Origin: Mesorhizobium waimense
GTDB taxonomy: Bacteria; Pseudomonadota; Alphaproteobacteria; Rhizobiales; Rhizobiaceae
Assembly: GCF_003601975.1 (NCBI RefSeq)
Contig: NZ_QZWZ01000016.1
Span: forward strand, 1 to 64,000
Length of the DNA: 64,000 bases
Direction of reading: 5' to 3'
Part shown: positions 28,995 through 40,089 of the stretch, in pieces
How the letters are laid out: every line of letters begins with the position of its first letter
How positions within the stretch are numbered: position 1 is the first letter of the stretch
The notes under the pieces: model-generated
What the model was told of the DNA's origin: nothing
Seen by the model: only the letters and a program-made list of their open reading frames with translations
The model's database searches: none
Translations under genes and position numbers: made by a program

Positions 28995-30521
28995 TTGGAC
29001 GCATCTCCGATCCATGACATTTTCGTCATCGGCGGCGGCATCAACGGCTGCGGCATCGCCCGCGACGCTGCCGGGCGTGGCTTTTCAGTTTTTCTGGCCG
29101 AGATGAACGATCTGGCCAGCGGAACCTCGTCCGGCTCGACCAAGCTGATCCATGGCGGCCTGCGCTATCTCGAATTCTATGAATTTCGCCTGGTGCGCGA
29201 AGCGCTGATGGAGCGCGAGGTGCTCTGGAAGAACGCGCCGCACATCATCTGGCCGATGCGCTTCGTGCTGCCTTATGCCAAGGGCCTGCGTCCGGCCTGG
29301 CTGATCCGGCTCGGCCTCTTCCTCTACGACCATATTGGCGGGCGCAAATTGCTGCCGGCGACGAAGACGCTGGACATGGCGAAGGACCCGGCCGGCAAGC
29401 CGCTGAAGCCGCTATTTCGCAAGGCTTTCGAGTATTCCGACGGCTGGGTCAACGATGCCAGGCTGGTGGCGCTCAACGCACGCGATGCCGCCGACCGCGG
29501 TGCAACCATCCGAACCCGAACGAAGGTGGTCAGTGCACGCCGCGAGGGCGATCTCTGGGCGATAAGGCTAGAAGACGTCCACACCGGTCAGGCCGAAGAG
29601 GTCAAGGCGCGGCTTCTGGTCAATGCCGCAGGCCCTTGGGTCGACCAGGTGTTGTCGGCGACGGTCGGCCTGAACGACGTCCACAATGTCCGCCTGGTGC
29701 AGGGCAGCCACATCGTCATCAACAAGAAGTTCGAAGACCCGCGCGCCTATTTCTTCCAGAACAAGGACGGCCGCATCATTTTCGCCATCCCCTATGAGGA
29801 TGAGTTCACGCTGATCGGCACCACCGACCGGGATTATCCGGGCGATCCGCATGATGTGAAGATCAGCGACACCGAGATCGACTATCTGTGCGCTGCGGCA
29901 AGCGAATATTTCGCGCAAGGCGTCAAGCGTTCGGACATCGTCTGGACCTATTCCGCCGTACGCCCGCTCTATGACGATGGCGCCTCGAAGGCACAGGAAG
30001 CGACCCGCGACTATGTGCTCAAGGCCGATGGCGGCGAGGGCGCGGCCCCGATCATCAATGCCTTTGGCGGCAAGATCACCACCTATCGCCGGCTGTCGGA
30101 ATCGATGCTGGAAAAGATCGAGGCTTTCCTCGGCAAGCGCGGCAAGCCCTGGACAACAGATGCACCTTTGCCCGGCGGCGATTTCCCGGCCACCGGTTTC
30201 GACGTCGAAGTGGCGAAGCTGAAGACCGCCTATCCCTTTCTCGACGCGCGCCTGGCCCGCCGGTTGACCCGCCTCTACGGCACCCGCGCCCGCACGCTGC
30301 TGGGCCTCGCCAGGTCGAATGCCGATCTTGGCCGGAATTTCGGTGCCGACCTCTACGAGGCCGAGGTGCGCTATCTCGTGCAAAACGAGTGGGCGATGAC
30401 GGCGGAAGATGTATTGTGGCGCCGAACCAAGCGCGGCCTGCAACTGAGCCGCGAGCAGGCGAGTGCACTGGACGAATTCATGCGCGGAATAAGCCGGCGC
30501 CATGTCGCGGCGGCAGAATAA
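28995..30521 (+). CDS. glpD: Glycerol-3-phosphate dehydrogenase (FAD-dependent)
   Basis: A 508-residue flavoprotein that oxidises glycerol-3-phosphate to dihydroxyacetone phosphate at the inner membrane and passes electrons to quinone. It starts at TTG 28995 with GGAGGA four bases upstream; no ATG is available in frame before the FAD motif. The FAD-binding site is DIFVIGGGINGCGIARDAAGRG. SSGSTKLIHGGLRYLE and FNAFGGKITTYRRLSE-type motifs are conserved. It sits between the repressor and the uptake genes, matching the rhizobial glycerol operon. Confidence 0.96.
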   Translation: MDASPIHDIFVIGGGINGCGIARDAAGRGFSVFLAEMNDLASGTSSGSTKLIHGGLRYLEFYEFRLVREALMEREVLWKNAPHIIWPMRFVLPYAKGLRPAWLIRLGLFLYDHIGGRKLLPATKTLDMAKDPAGKPLKPLFRKAFEYSDGWVNDARLVALNARDAADRGATIRTRTKVVSARREGDLWAIRLEDVHTGQAEEVKARLLVNAAGPWVDQVLSATVGLNDVHNVRLVQGSHIVINKKFEDPRAYFFQNKDGRIIFAIPYEDEFTLIGTTDRDYPGDPHDVKISDTEIDYLCAAASEYFAQGVKRSDIVWTYSAVRPLYDDGASKAQEATRDYVLKADGGEGAAPIINAFGGKITTYRRLSESMLEKIEAFLGKRGKPWTTDAPLPGGDFPATGFDVEVAKLKTAYPFLDARLARRLTRLYGTRARTLLGLARSNADLGRNFGADLYEAEVRYLVQNEWAMTAEDVLWRRTKRGLQLSREQASALDEFMRGISRRHVAAAE

Positions 30522-30560
30522 GGATGGCTGGCTGATGCAGAAAGCCTGGGAGGAGGCATC

Positions 30561-31640
30561 ATGCTGGAACTGAGAAACGTCACCAAGACGGTTGGCGCCG
30601 CGGAGCATATAAGCGACGTGTCGCTGACGCTTCAGCATGGCTCGCTCAACGTCCTGCTCGGACCGACGCTGTCTGGCAAGACCAGCCTGATGCGGCTGAT
30701 GGCAGGCCTCGACGTGCCGACTTCCGGCTCGGTCTGGTTCGACGGCAAGGACGTCACCGGAATGCCGGTGCAGAAGCGCAACGTCGCCATGGTCTACCAG
30801 CAGTTCATCAACTACCCGGCGATGACGGTCTACGAGAACATCGCCTCGCCGCTGCGCGTCGCCGGCACCGACCAGGCAAAGATCGACAAGGAAGTGCGCA
30901 ACGCAGCAGGACTTCTGAAGCTGACGCCCTATCTCGACCGCACGCCGCTCAGCCTGTCCGGCGGCCAGCAGCAGCGCACGGCCCTTGCCCGCGCCATTGT
31001 CAAGAACGCCAGCCTGGTGCTGCTCGACGAGCCGCTCGCCAATCTCGATTACAAGCTGCGCGAGGAGCTGCGCGCCGAACTGCCGAAGATCTTCGCCGCG
31101 GCCGGGACCATCTTCGTTTATGCGACGACCGAGCCGCATGAAGCGCTGCTGCTCGGCGGCAACACGGCGACGCTTTCACAGGGCCGCATCACCCAGTTCG
31201 GGCCAACCATCGACGTCTTCCGCAAGCCCGTCGACCTGGTGACGGCAAAGACCTTCGCCGACCCGCCGCTGAACACCATCGTGCTGGCCAAGAAGGGTCC
31301 GGATTTCCTGCTCGAGGGTGGCGTCAAATTGCCGGTGCCGGCCGATCTCGCCGGCATTGCCGATGCCAACTATACGATCGGCTTCCAGCCGCACCATCTG
31401 TCGCTCGAGCGGCCAAATGCTGCCGCCGTGCCGGTGCGTGCGAAGGTCACCATTACCGAGATCACCGGTTCGGAGAGCTTCGTCCATCTCGACTTCGCCG
31501 ACGCGCGCTGGGTCATGCTGACCCACGGCATCCGCGATTTCGAACCCGACGCAGAGGTCGAGGTGTTCATCGATCCGCGCCACATCATGGTCTTCGACGA
31601 GCACGGCCGCGCCGTGGCCGCGCCGAAGCTGGCGGCATAG
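30561..31640 (+). CDS. glpS: Glycerol ABC transporter ATP-binding protein GlpS
   Basis: A 359-residue ABC ATPase with Walker A GPTLSGKTS, the Q-loop VYQQF, a full signature LSGGQQQR and Walker B VLLDEPLANLD. The switch region reads FVYATTEPHEA, where the usual TH-D sequence has Thr in place of the catalytic histidine. The C-terminal third is a MalK-like regulatory (TOBE) domain. It pairs with GlpT, whose defects are the reverse (signature lost, switch His kept). It is 40 bases after glpD and 11 before glpT. Confidence 0.93.
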   Translation: MLELRNVTKTVGAAEHISDVSLTLQHGSLNVLLGPTLSGKTSLMRLMAGLDVPTSGSVWFDGKDVTGMPVQKRNVAMVYQQFINYPAMTVYENIASPLRVAGTDQAKIDKEVRNAAGLLKLTPYLDRTPLSLSGGQQQRTALARAIVKNASLVLLDEPLANLDYKLREELRAELPKIFAAAGTIFVYATTEPHEALLLGGNTATLSQGRITQFGPTIDVFRKPVDLVTAKTFADPPLNTIVLAKKGPDFLLEGGVKLPVPADLAGIADANYTIGFQPHHLSLERPNAAAVPVRAKVTITEITGSESFVHLDFADARWVMLTHGIRDFEPDAEVEVFIDPRHIMVFDEHGRAVAAPKLAA

Positions 31641-31651
31641 GGAGGCAAGCG

Positions 31652-32719
<1,068 letters not shown>

Positions 32720-32720
32720 A

Positions 32721-33587
32721 ATGGAAAAGACCTGGAACAACAAAGCCTGGTTCATGGTGCTGCCGGTGCTTCTGCTGGTGGCGTTCTCGGCGGCGATCCC
32801 CCTGATGACGGTGGTCAACTATTCGGTACAGGACACGTTCGGAAACAACGTCTTCTTCTGGAACGGCTCAGACTGGTACACCGAAATCCTGGGGTCGGAT
32901 CGTTTCTGGCTGTCGATGGTCCGCAACCTGATCTTCTCCGCAATCATCCTCGTCATCGAGATTCCGCTCGGCATCTTCATCGCTCTCAACATGCCCAAGA
33001 AAGGCTGGGGCGTGCCGGTCTGCCTGGTGCTGATGGCCCTGCCGCTGCTCATCCCGTGGAACGTTGTCGGCACGATCTGGCAGGTGTTCGGCCGCATCGA
33101 CATAGGTCTGCTCGGCTACACGCTTTCCGCGCTCGGCATCGACTACAACTATGTCAACGACCCGACCGACGCCTGGGTGACGGTCATCCTGATGGACGTA
33201 TGGCACTGGACTAGCCTCGTCGTCCTGCTCTGCTACGCCGGCCTCGTCTCCATACCGGATGCCTATTATCAAGCCGCCAAGATCGATGGCGCGTCGCGCT
33301 GGGCGATCTTCCGCTACATCCAGCTGCCGAAGATGAACCGCGTGCTTCTGATTGCCGTTCTACTGCGCTTCATGGACAGCTTTATGATCTACACCGAACC
33401 CTTCGTCGTCACTGGTGGTGGCCCCGGCAATTCGACGACATTCATGTCGATTGACCTGGTCAAGATTGCCGTCGGCCAGTTCGACCTCGGGCCGGCAGCC
33501 GCCATGTCGATCATCTACTTCCTGATCGTCCTGCTGCTGTCATGGGTGTTCTACACCGTCATGACCACCGTCGATGCGGAGCGCTGA
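32721..33587 (+). CDS. glpP: Glycerol ABC transporter permease GlpP
   Basis: 288 residues from the ATG at 32721, one base after the glpT stop. It has six predicted membrane helices, with the EAA loop YYQAAKIDGASRWAIFRYIQLPKM that docks on the ATPase. It belongs to the MalF-type permease family. It forms the membrane channel with GlpQ. The start of glpQ follows almost without gap. Confidence 0.93.
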   Translation: MEKTWNNKAWFMVLPVLLLVAFSAAIPLMTVVNYSVQDTFGNNVFFWNGSDWYTEILGSDRFWLSMVRNLIFSAIILVIEIPLGIFIALNMPKKGWGVPVCLVLMALPLLIPWNVVGTIWQVFGRIDIGLLGYTLSALGIDYNYVNDPTDAWVTVILMDVWHWTSLVVLLCYAGLVSIPDAYYQAAKIDGASRWAIFRYIQLPKMNRVLLIAVLLRFMDSFMIYTEPFVVTGGGPGNSTTFMSIDLVKIAVGQFDLGPAAAMSIIYFLIVLLLSWVFYTVMTTVDAER

Positions 33588-33588
33588 G

Positions 33589-34512
33589 ATGAGCGGCGCC
33601 AACGAAAGAACGACAAGGCAGGACCGAGTGAGTGAGACGACGGTTTCGGACGGGCTCGCCAGCACCCTGTCACAGGACCAGATCGCGCGGCTGATGCGCC
33701 GGCGCGGCGAAGAATCCCGGTTCTGGTGGCTGGTGCCGACGATCTACATAATCGTTCTGATGCTGCCGATTTACTGGCTGGTCAACATGAGCTTCAAGAC
33801 TAATCAGGAGATCCTGGGCGCCTTTTCGCTGTGGCCAAAGGACCCGACCATCGCCAACTACATGGTGATCTTCACCGACCCGTCCTGGTACAAGGGCTAC
33901 ATCAATTCGATCATCTATGTCGTCATGAACATGGTGATCTCGGTTTCGGTGGCGCTGCCTGCGGCCTACGCCTTCTCGCGCTACAGGTTCCTCGGTGACA
34001 AGCACCTCTTCTTCTGGCTCTTGACCAACCGCATGGCGCCGCCGGCGGTGTTCGCGCTGCCTTTCTTCCAGCTCTATTCGGCCTTCGGCCTGATCGACAC
34101 GCACATCGCCGTGGCGCTGGCGCACTGCCTGTTCAACGTGCCGCTGGCGGTCTGGATCCTCGAAGGTTTCATGTCCGGCGTGCCGAAGGAGATCGACGAG
34201 ACGGCCTATATCGACGGCTACTCCTTTCCGCGCTTCTTCCTGAAGATATTCATGCCGCTGATCGCGAGCGGCATCGGCGTGGCCTGCTTCTTCTGCTTCA
34301 TGTTCTCATGGGTCGAGCTGCTGATCGCGCGCACCTTGACCACGACCGCCGCCAAGCCGATCGCGGCGATCATGACCCGCACGGTCTCCGCATCCGGGCT
34401 CGACTGGGGCGTGCTCGCCGCCGCCGGCGTGCTCACGATCTTGCCAGGCGCGCTCGTGATCTGGTTCGTCCGCAACTACATCGCCAAGGGCTTTGCCCTG
34501 GGGAGGGTATGA
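33589..34512 (+). CDS. glpQ: Glycerol ABC transporter permease GlpQ
   Basis: 307 residues from the ATG at 33589, one base after the glpP stop codon. A soluble N-terminal stretch of about 45 residues precedes six membrane helices. The EAA loop is EIDETAYIDGYSFPRFFLKIFMP. It is a MalG-type permease, partner of GlpP. Its stop codon overlaps the ATG of the next small gene (ATGA). Confidence 0.93.
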   Translation: MSGANERTTRQDRVSETTVSDGLASTLSQDQIARLMRRRGEESRFWWLVPTIYIIVLMLPIYWLVNMSFKTNQEILGAFSLWPKDPTIANYMVIFTDPSWYKGYINSIIYVVMNMVISVSVALPAAYAFSRYRFLGDKHLFFWLLTNRMAPPAVFALPFFQLYSAFGLIDTHIAVALAHCLFNVPLAVWILEGFMSGVPKEIDETAYIDGYSFPRFFLKIFMPLIASGIGVACFFCFMFSWVELLIARTLTTTAAKPIAAIMTRTVSASGLDWGVLAAAGVLTILPGALVIWFVRNYIAKGFALGRV

Positions 34513-34796
34513 CCATGAACCTCACCTGGATGGCATGGACGCTGCCGACGGCGCTGTTTTTCATCACGATCCTGGTGCTGCTGTGCGGCATGGCGGTCTG
34601 GGAATACGCCTCGCCGGGCGGCAATCCGCGCGTAGGCATCCTGCGCTTCGAGACGACGCGCGGCGACCGCCTCTTTGTTTCGCTGCTTGGCAGCGCCTTT
34701 ATCCATCTCGCTTGGCTGGGTCTTGTCGGACCCAACCTGTGGTGGGCTCTCGCTCTCTCCGTAGTCTACGCCGTCGGCGTGTTCCGCTACGTATAG
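34509..34796 (+). CDS. glpU: GlpU, small DUF2160 membrane protein of the glycerol transporter operon
   Basis: 95 residues from the ATG at 34509, which overlaps the glpQ stop by four bases. Two to three hydrophobic segments are seen (ALFFITILVLLCGMAVW, FIHLAWLGLVGPNLWWALALSVVYAVGVF). It matches the DUF2160 family found inside glycerol operons of rhizobia. Its role in transport is unknown; its fixed position suggests an accessory subunit. Confidence 0.88.
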   Translation: MTMNLTWMAWTLPTALFFITILVLLCGMAVWEYASPGGNPRVGILRFETTRGDRLFVSLLGSAFIHLAWLGLVGPNLWWALALSVVYAVGVFRYV

Positions 34797-34810
34797 AGGG
34801 GGAAACTGTT

Positions 34811-34838
34811 GGAGCGGCCGCGTGCCGACGGCCGCTCC
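34811..34838 (+). other. Intercistronic hairpin between glpU and glpV
   Basis: GGAGCGGCCG pairs perfectly with CGGCCGCTCC around an eight-base loop, 14 bases after the glpU stop and about 38 before glpV. No T-run follows. It probably blocks exonucleases or marks a processing point so that the binding-protein message is more abundant. Confidence 0.6.
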
Positions 34839-34875
34839 AGATCGCACTTGAAACCTGAAAAGTGGAGGAAACGAA

Positions 34876-36600
34876 ATGCGAAGGCAATTTTTAACATCAA
34901 CGACTGCGCTTGTCCTGCTCTGGGGAGCAGGCCAGGCGTTCGCCGGAATGGACGAAGCCAAGACCTTCCTCGATACCGAAATCAAGGACTTGTCGACGCT
35001 CGATCGCGGCGCCCAGGAAGCCGAGATGCAATGGTTCATCGATGCCGCCAAGCCTTTCGCCGGCATGGACATCAAGGTGGTCTCCGAGACCATCGATACG
35101 CATAGCTATGAGTCTAAGGTTTTGGCGCCCGCCTTCACCGCGATCACCGGCATCAAGATCACCCACGACCTGATCGGCGAAGGCGACGTCGTCGAGAAGC
35201 TGCAGACCCAAATGCAGTCGGGCGAAAACATCTACGACGCCTACGTCAACGACTCCGACCTGATCGGCACGCACTGGCGCTACCAGCAGGCGCGCAGCCT
35301 GACCAAGTGGATGGCGAATGAGGGCAAGGATGTCACCAACCCCAACCTCGACCTCGCCGACTTCATCGGCACCAAGTTCACGACCGCTCCGGACGGCGAC
35401 CTCTACCAGCTGCCCGACCAGCAGTTCGCGAACCTCTACTGGTTCCGCTACGACTGGTTCAATGACGAGAAGAACAAGGCCGATTTCAAGGCCAAGTACG
35501 GCTACGACCTTGGCGTTCCCGTCAACTGGTCGGCCTATGAGGACATCGCCGAATTCTTCACCGGCCGCGAGATCGACGGCAAGAAGGTCTATGGTCACAT
35601 GGACTACGGCAAGAAGGACCCGTCGCTCGGCTGGCGGTTCACCGACGCATGGCTGTCGATGGCCGGCAATGGCGACAAGGGCCTGCCGAACGGTCTTCCG
35701 GTCGACGAATGGGGCATCAAGGTCAACGAGAAGTCGCAGCCTGTCGGCTCGTGCGTCGCGCGCGGCGGCGACACCAACGGCCCGGCTGCCGTGTATTCGA
35801 TCCAGAAGTACCTTGATTGGCTGAAGGCCTATGCGCCGCCGGAAGCCCAGGGCATGACGTTCGGCGAATCCGGCCCCGTCCCGTCCCAGGGCACAGTCGC
35901 GCAGCAGATGTTCACCTACACTGCCTTCACCGCCTCCTTCGTCAAGGACGGGCTGCCGGTCGTGAACGCGGACGGCACCCCGAAATGGCGCTTTGCTCCG
36001 TCGCCGCATGGCGTGTACTGGAAGGATGGCATGAAGCTTGGCTACCAGGACGTGGGTTCCTGGACCCTGCTGAAGTCCACGCCCGACGATCGCGCCAAGG
36101 CCGCCTGGCTTTATGCGCAGTTCGTCGTGTCGAAGACGGTCGACGTGAAGAAGAGCCATGTCGGCTTGACGCTCATTCGTGAGTCGACGATCCAGGACAA
36201 GAGCTTCACGGAACGCGCTCCGAAGCTCGGCGGCTTGATCGAGTTCTACCGCTCGCCGGCCCGCGTCCAGTGGTCGCCGACCGGCACGAACGTGCCGGAC
36301 TATCCGAAGCTGGCACAGCTCTGGTGGCAGGCGGTCGGCGATGCCTCGTCGGGTGCCAAGACGGCGCAGGAGGCGATGGACTCGCTCTGCGCCGAGCAGG
36401 AAAAGGTCATGGAACGCCTGGAAAAGGCAGGCATCCAGGGCGACATCGGTCCGAAGATGGCCGAAGAGCATGACCTCGCCTACTGGAACGCCGACGCGGT
36501 CAAGAACGGCCACCTCGCGCCTCAGCTCAAGATCGAGAACGAGAAGGAAAAGCCGGTCACCATCAACTACGACGAACTGGTGAAGAGCTGGCAGAAGTAA
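34876..36600 (+). CDS. glpV: Glycerol ABC transporter periplasmic binding protein GlpV
   Basis: 574 residues, long for a solute-binding protein but usual for this family. A signal peptide covers residues 1-24 (STTALVLLWGAGQAFAG). The rest is soluble and rich in aromatic residues (NLYWFRYDWF, LGWRFTDAWLSM), consistent with a polyol-binding cleft. It captures glycerol in the periplasm and delivers it to GlpPQ. Hairpins on both sides of the gene suggest a separately stabilised message. Confidence 0.93.
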   Translation: MRRQFLTSTTALVLLWGAGQAFAGMDEAKTFLDTEIKDLSTLDRGAQEAEMQWFIDAAKPFAGMDIKVVSETIDTHSYESKVLAPAFTAITGIKITHDLIGEGDVVEKLQTQMQSGENIYDAYVNDSDLIGTHWRYQQARSLTKWMANEGKDVTNPNLDLADFIGTKFTTAPDGDLYQLPDQQFANLYWFRYDWFNDEKNKADFKAKYGYDLGVPVNWSAYEDIAEFFTGREIDGKKVYGHMDYGKKDPSLGWRFTDAWLSMAGNGDKGLPNGLPVDEWGIKVNEKSQPVGSCVARGGDTNGPAAVYSIQKYLDWLKAYAPPEAQGMTFGESGPVPSQGTVAQQMFTYTAFTASFVKDGLPVVNADGTPKWRFAPSPHGVYWKDGMKLGYQDVGSWTLLKSTPDDRAKAAWLYAQFVVSKTVDVKKSHVGLTLIRESTIQDKSFTERAPKLGGLIEFYRSPARVQWSPTGTNVPDYPKLAQLWWQAVGDASSGAKTAQEAMDSLCAEQEKVMERLEKAGIQGDIGPKMAEEHDLAYWNADAVKNGHLAPQLKIENEKEKPVTINYDELVKSWQK

Positions 36601-36610
36601 GACTGCCTGA

Positions 36611-36670
36611 TGCGGGCGCCAACGGGCCCGCACGGAACCTGCGGGGGAGGCGGCTTTTGGCCGTCTCCCC
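36611..36670 (+). other. Double hairpin between glpV and glpK
   Basis: Two stem-loops follow glpV: TGCGGGC/GCCCGCA at 36611-36632, and an 11-pair stem at 36644-36670 (GGGGAGGCGGC with its partner, one G-T pair, loop TTTTG). There is no long T-run. The arrangement resembles the intercistronic hairpins that protect binding-protein messages in sugar transport operons; it may also reduce read-through into glpK. Confidence 0.6.
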
Positions 36671-36697
36671 TGTTGCATGAATAACGGAGGAGCGGAA

Positions 36698-38191
<1,494 letters not shown>

Positions 38192-38206
38192 GTTCTGCCG
38201 GCAAAA

Positions 38207-38238
38207 TGAAAGCCCGCACCGTCACCGGCACGGGCTTC
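38207..38238 (-). terminator. Terminator between convergent glpK and BA14K genes
   Basis: AAGCCCG at 38210-38216 pairs with CGGGCTT at 38231-38237. On the minus strand the stem is followed by TTTCATTTT, so it best ends the BA14K gene, and it can serve glpK from the other side. Confidence 0.7.
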
Positions 38239-38272
38239 CATCAGCCTCCCGTGTTCGATCCGCCGGGGGCCC

Positions 38273-38731
38273 CTAGTAAGGCGAATAGCACTGCTGACGC
38301 GGGCCGTCATAAGGCTGGAACGTGTTGTCCCAGGCGCGGTAGGATCTATAGCGGTCGTAGCACCACTGCACATGCGCATCGCCGCCGCGATAGACCCGGT
38401 TCTGGTTGTTGATGATTGCACCGGTGATCAATGCACCAGTTGCGAAAGCAGCAAGCGGGAACCAGAAGTCGCCGTGACGGCGATAACCGCGACGGTATTC
38501 GCGGTAGCCGCGATGACCGTTCCAATACATGCCGTCATTGCGGGAAAAGTTGCGATTGCGGTTGAGGTTGCGGTGTCGCCGCCAATCCTGGTACTGCACG
38601 GTCTGCACGTCCGACGAAAGCCCTTGCCCCAGCGGCACATAGCTCGGCTGGGCATTGACCGGGACGATCTCGGCCGCAACGAACGAAGCGGACAGGGTTG
38701 TCGCCAGCAGACCCGATATGATCCTGTTCAT
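38273..38731 (-). CDS. BA14K-family secreted protein
   Basis: 152 residues from the ATG at 38731. It has a signal peptide (IISGLLATTLSASFVAAE), then a long Arg/Tyr/Asn-rich stretch (about residues 50-95, RRHRNLNRNRNFSRNDGMYW). The BA14K signature WCYDRYRSYRAWDNTFQPYDG follows near the end. A hydrophobic segment (LAAFATGALITGAIINN) lies between. The family is known as an immunoreactive, lectin-like envelope protein in Brucella and is common in Rhizobiales. Its role here is not known. Confidence 0.88.
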   Translation of the reverse strand: MNRIISGLLATTLSASFVAAEIVPVNAQPSYVPLGQGLSSDVQTVQYQDWRRHRNLNRNRNFSRNDGMYWNGHRGYREYRRGYRRHGDFWFPLAAFATGALITGAIINNQNRVYRGGDAHVQWCYDRYRSYRAWDNTFQPYDGPRQQCYSPY

Positions 38732-39036
38732 GGTCTTCTCCTTGAAAAGGGGGCGGTTGACGTCCCTTGTGGCAAGGAAACGGGCAGGCCGGGCAATTGT
38801 TCCCGCCAGGATTGCAAGTGATTGTTTTCGTGTGTGTTTCTCGCTAGAGACATAGACGCGAAACAGCCGCTTCAGGCTCTGCCTCGGCCGGTGGTCTCGT
38901 CGGTGCGCGATGCCCGGCGGCACCACGCCGAGCCCCGGGAAATCCGCCTTCCATGCCCCGCTTTTTCCGGTTGACCGGCCGGTGCACTCTCCCTATGTTC
39001 CGCGCAATTTCGAGGGCAGCCTTTTCGCGCCCGCGG

Positions 39037-39112
39037 GAGCGCGTAGCTCAGCCGGTAGAGCAACTGACTTTTAATCAGTAGGTCTCGGGTTCGAACCCCG
39101 ACGCGCTCACCA
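39037..39112 (+). tRNA. tRNA-Lys (anticodon UUU), island attachment site
   Basis: All 76 positions fold. The acceptor stem GAGCGCG pairs with CGCGCTC; the anticodon stem ACTGA/TCAGT holds the loop CTTTTAA with anticodon TTT. The T stem TCGGG/CCCGA encloses TTCGAAC. The 3' CCA is encoded. The last 46 bases (39067-39112) reappear in altered form at 51389-51434, and a decayed copy lies at 57626-57665. Hence this gene is the integration target of the islands to its right. Confidence 0.98.
39067..39112 (+). repeat. attL: tRNA-Lys 3' end, left border of element 1
   Basis: This 46-base segment covers the anticodon loop to the CCA end. The first 18 bases (39067-39084) are identical to 51389-51406. 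The two copies then differ at five positions in the T arm, after which CGCGCTCACCA matches again. Crossover most likely took place in the 18-base identical core. Confidence 0.85.
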
Positions 39113-39158
39113 AAAACAGCCAAAAATCAATGGCTTGTGAGAGGTGAGGCTGGTTTCT

Positions 39159-39193
39159 GTGTCCGTTCAATTTTCGTGTCCGCACCATGTCCG
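39159..39193 (+). repeat. Integrase arm-type repeats, left end
   Basis: GTGTCCG at 39159 and 39176 and ATGTCCG at 39187. The same heptamer is found near the other end of element 1 (51227, 51238 and, inverted, 51334). Their presence just inside both att sites suggests arm-type binding sites for the element's integrase. Confidence 0.6.
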
Positions 39194-39194
39194 C

Positions 39195-39224
39195 AAAAAA
39201 GCCCGGAAGCCGAAGCCGCCGGGC
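39195..39224 (-). terminator. Rho-independent terminator at the left end of element 1
   Basis: On the minus strand GCCCGG pairs with CCGGGC and is followed by six Ts. It lies after the last leftward gene of the element (39250) and insulates the tRNA gene from leftward phage transcription. Confidence 0.85.
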
Positions 39225-39249
39225 CTTTGTCGTTGCGCTTGCGGAATGA

Positions 39250-39505
39250 TCAGGCGGCGTGTGCCTCGTCCTTCTCGTCTTCCAAAGCCTTGTAATAGGC
39301 CGTCTTGACCTTCTGCGCCATGTGGGCAGCGGTGCTGGCAATGAAGAAAATGCGGGCGCGCTCGGATGCTGTTATGGACCACGTTGTCTTCGCCACTCCT
39401 CGCGAAGTCCGGTTCCAGTATGGTCAGCAACACGTCCATCATATTGTCTGCATCGCAGACCAGCGGCTCCAGGTCGTCGAAAGTGGTCTTCCTGGCGGCG
39501 CTCAT
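39250..39505 (-). pseudogene. Frameshifted small phage-type gene
   Basis: Two frames join into one sensible product. The first part reads MSAARKTTFDDLEPLVCDADNM to ARSGEDNVV. The second, in another frame, reads ITASERARIFFIASTAAHMA to a clean stop after DEKDEAHAA at 39250. The joined length is 84 residues, with one extra base near 39374-39381. Without the correction the first frame turns into a Cys/His-rich nonsense tail. It may be a genuine mutation or a sequencing slip. Its start overlaps the stop of the gene at 39502 by four bases. Function unknown. Confidence 0.65.
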
Positions 39506-39885
39506 GACTGCAACCCTTCCAGATAGGCCAGCGCTGCACCCACCATTGGCGGCACCGTCGGAGATGCCTCGAACGAGCTCATTTCATCCAGAGCAAGACG
39601 CAAGGCCTCAATGGCGCCCTGCTTTGATGTTGCCGGCCGCTCCCATTCTTCGATGACGGTCATCGGCAGCCCAAAGGAAGCCTCGGCATAGGCGTCCAAT
39701 TTTTCCTCATCCTCTAGCCGCGCGTTCCGGTCGTAGTCGTCAAGTCCAGCGCGAAAGGCGGCGATCGCATCGATCAGTGGATCATTGACGGGAATAGCAG
39801 CCGAAGGCGCTGTAGCGCCCGCTGTGGCCAGAATAGAGGCTATTGCGCCCAAGGCGGCGCGACGTGTGAGTGCATGATTGGTCAT
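39502..39885 (-). CDS. Exported protein with twin-arginine-like signal
   Basis: 127 residues from the ATG at 39885. Residues 1-30 read NHALTRRAALGAIASILATAGATAP, a hydrophobic leader with an RR pair resembling a Tat signal. The rest is helical and acidic (DAIAAFRAGLDDYDRNARLEDEEKLDAYAEA). It is coupled to the broken gene downstream by an ATGA overlap. This type of small Tat-leader protein is common in rhizobial mobile elements; no function is known. Confidence 0.65.
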   Translation of the reverse strand: MTNHALTRRAALGAIASILATAGATAPSAAIPVNDPLIDAIAAFRAGLDDYDRNARLEDEEKLDAYAEASFGLPMTVIEEWERPATSKQGAIEALRLALDEMSSFEASPTVPPMVGAALAYLEGLQS

Positions 39886-39903
39886 GGTGGACTTCCTCTC
39901 CAA

Positions 39904-40089
39904 TGTTGAGGAAGCCGGGCAAAATGCCTAGCGGCGATGACGCGCGAAATGATAAATGAGATTCGGTCACTGCGAGGCCCTGATCCGGCTTCCGTGGTGG
40001 CAAGTGCCGGCTGGCAGCGGAAACTGTCAGCCGGTGCGCCTAACTTGTTCTCATTTGCTGAAATCGTCAAGCGCGCCAGCGGGCCAACC
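39904..40089. other. Gap between the Tat-leader gene and the toxin gene
   Basis: 186 bases with no supported gene or clear structure. A rightward open frame from 39937 continues into the antisense of the toxin gene and is not considered coding. Confidence 0.35.
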
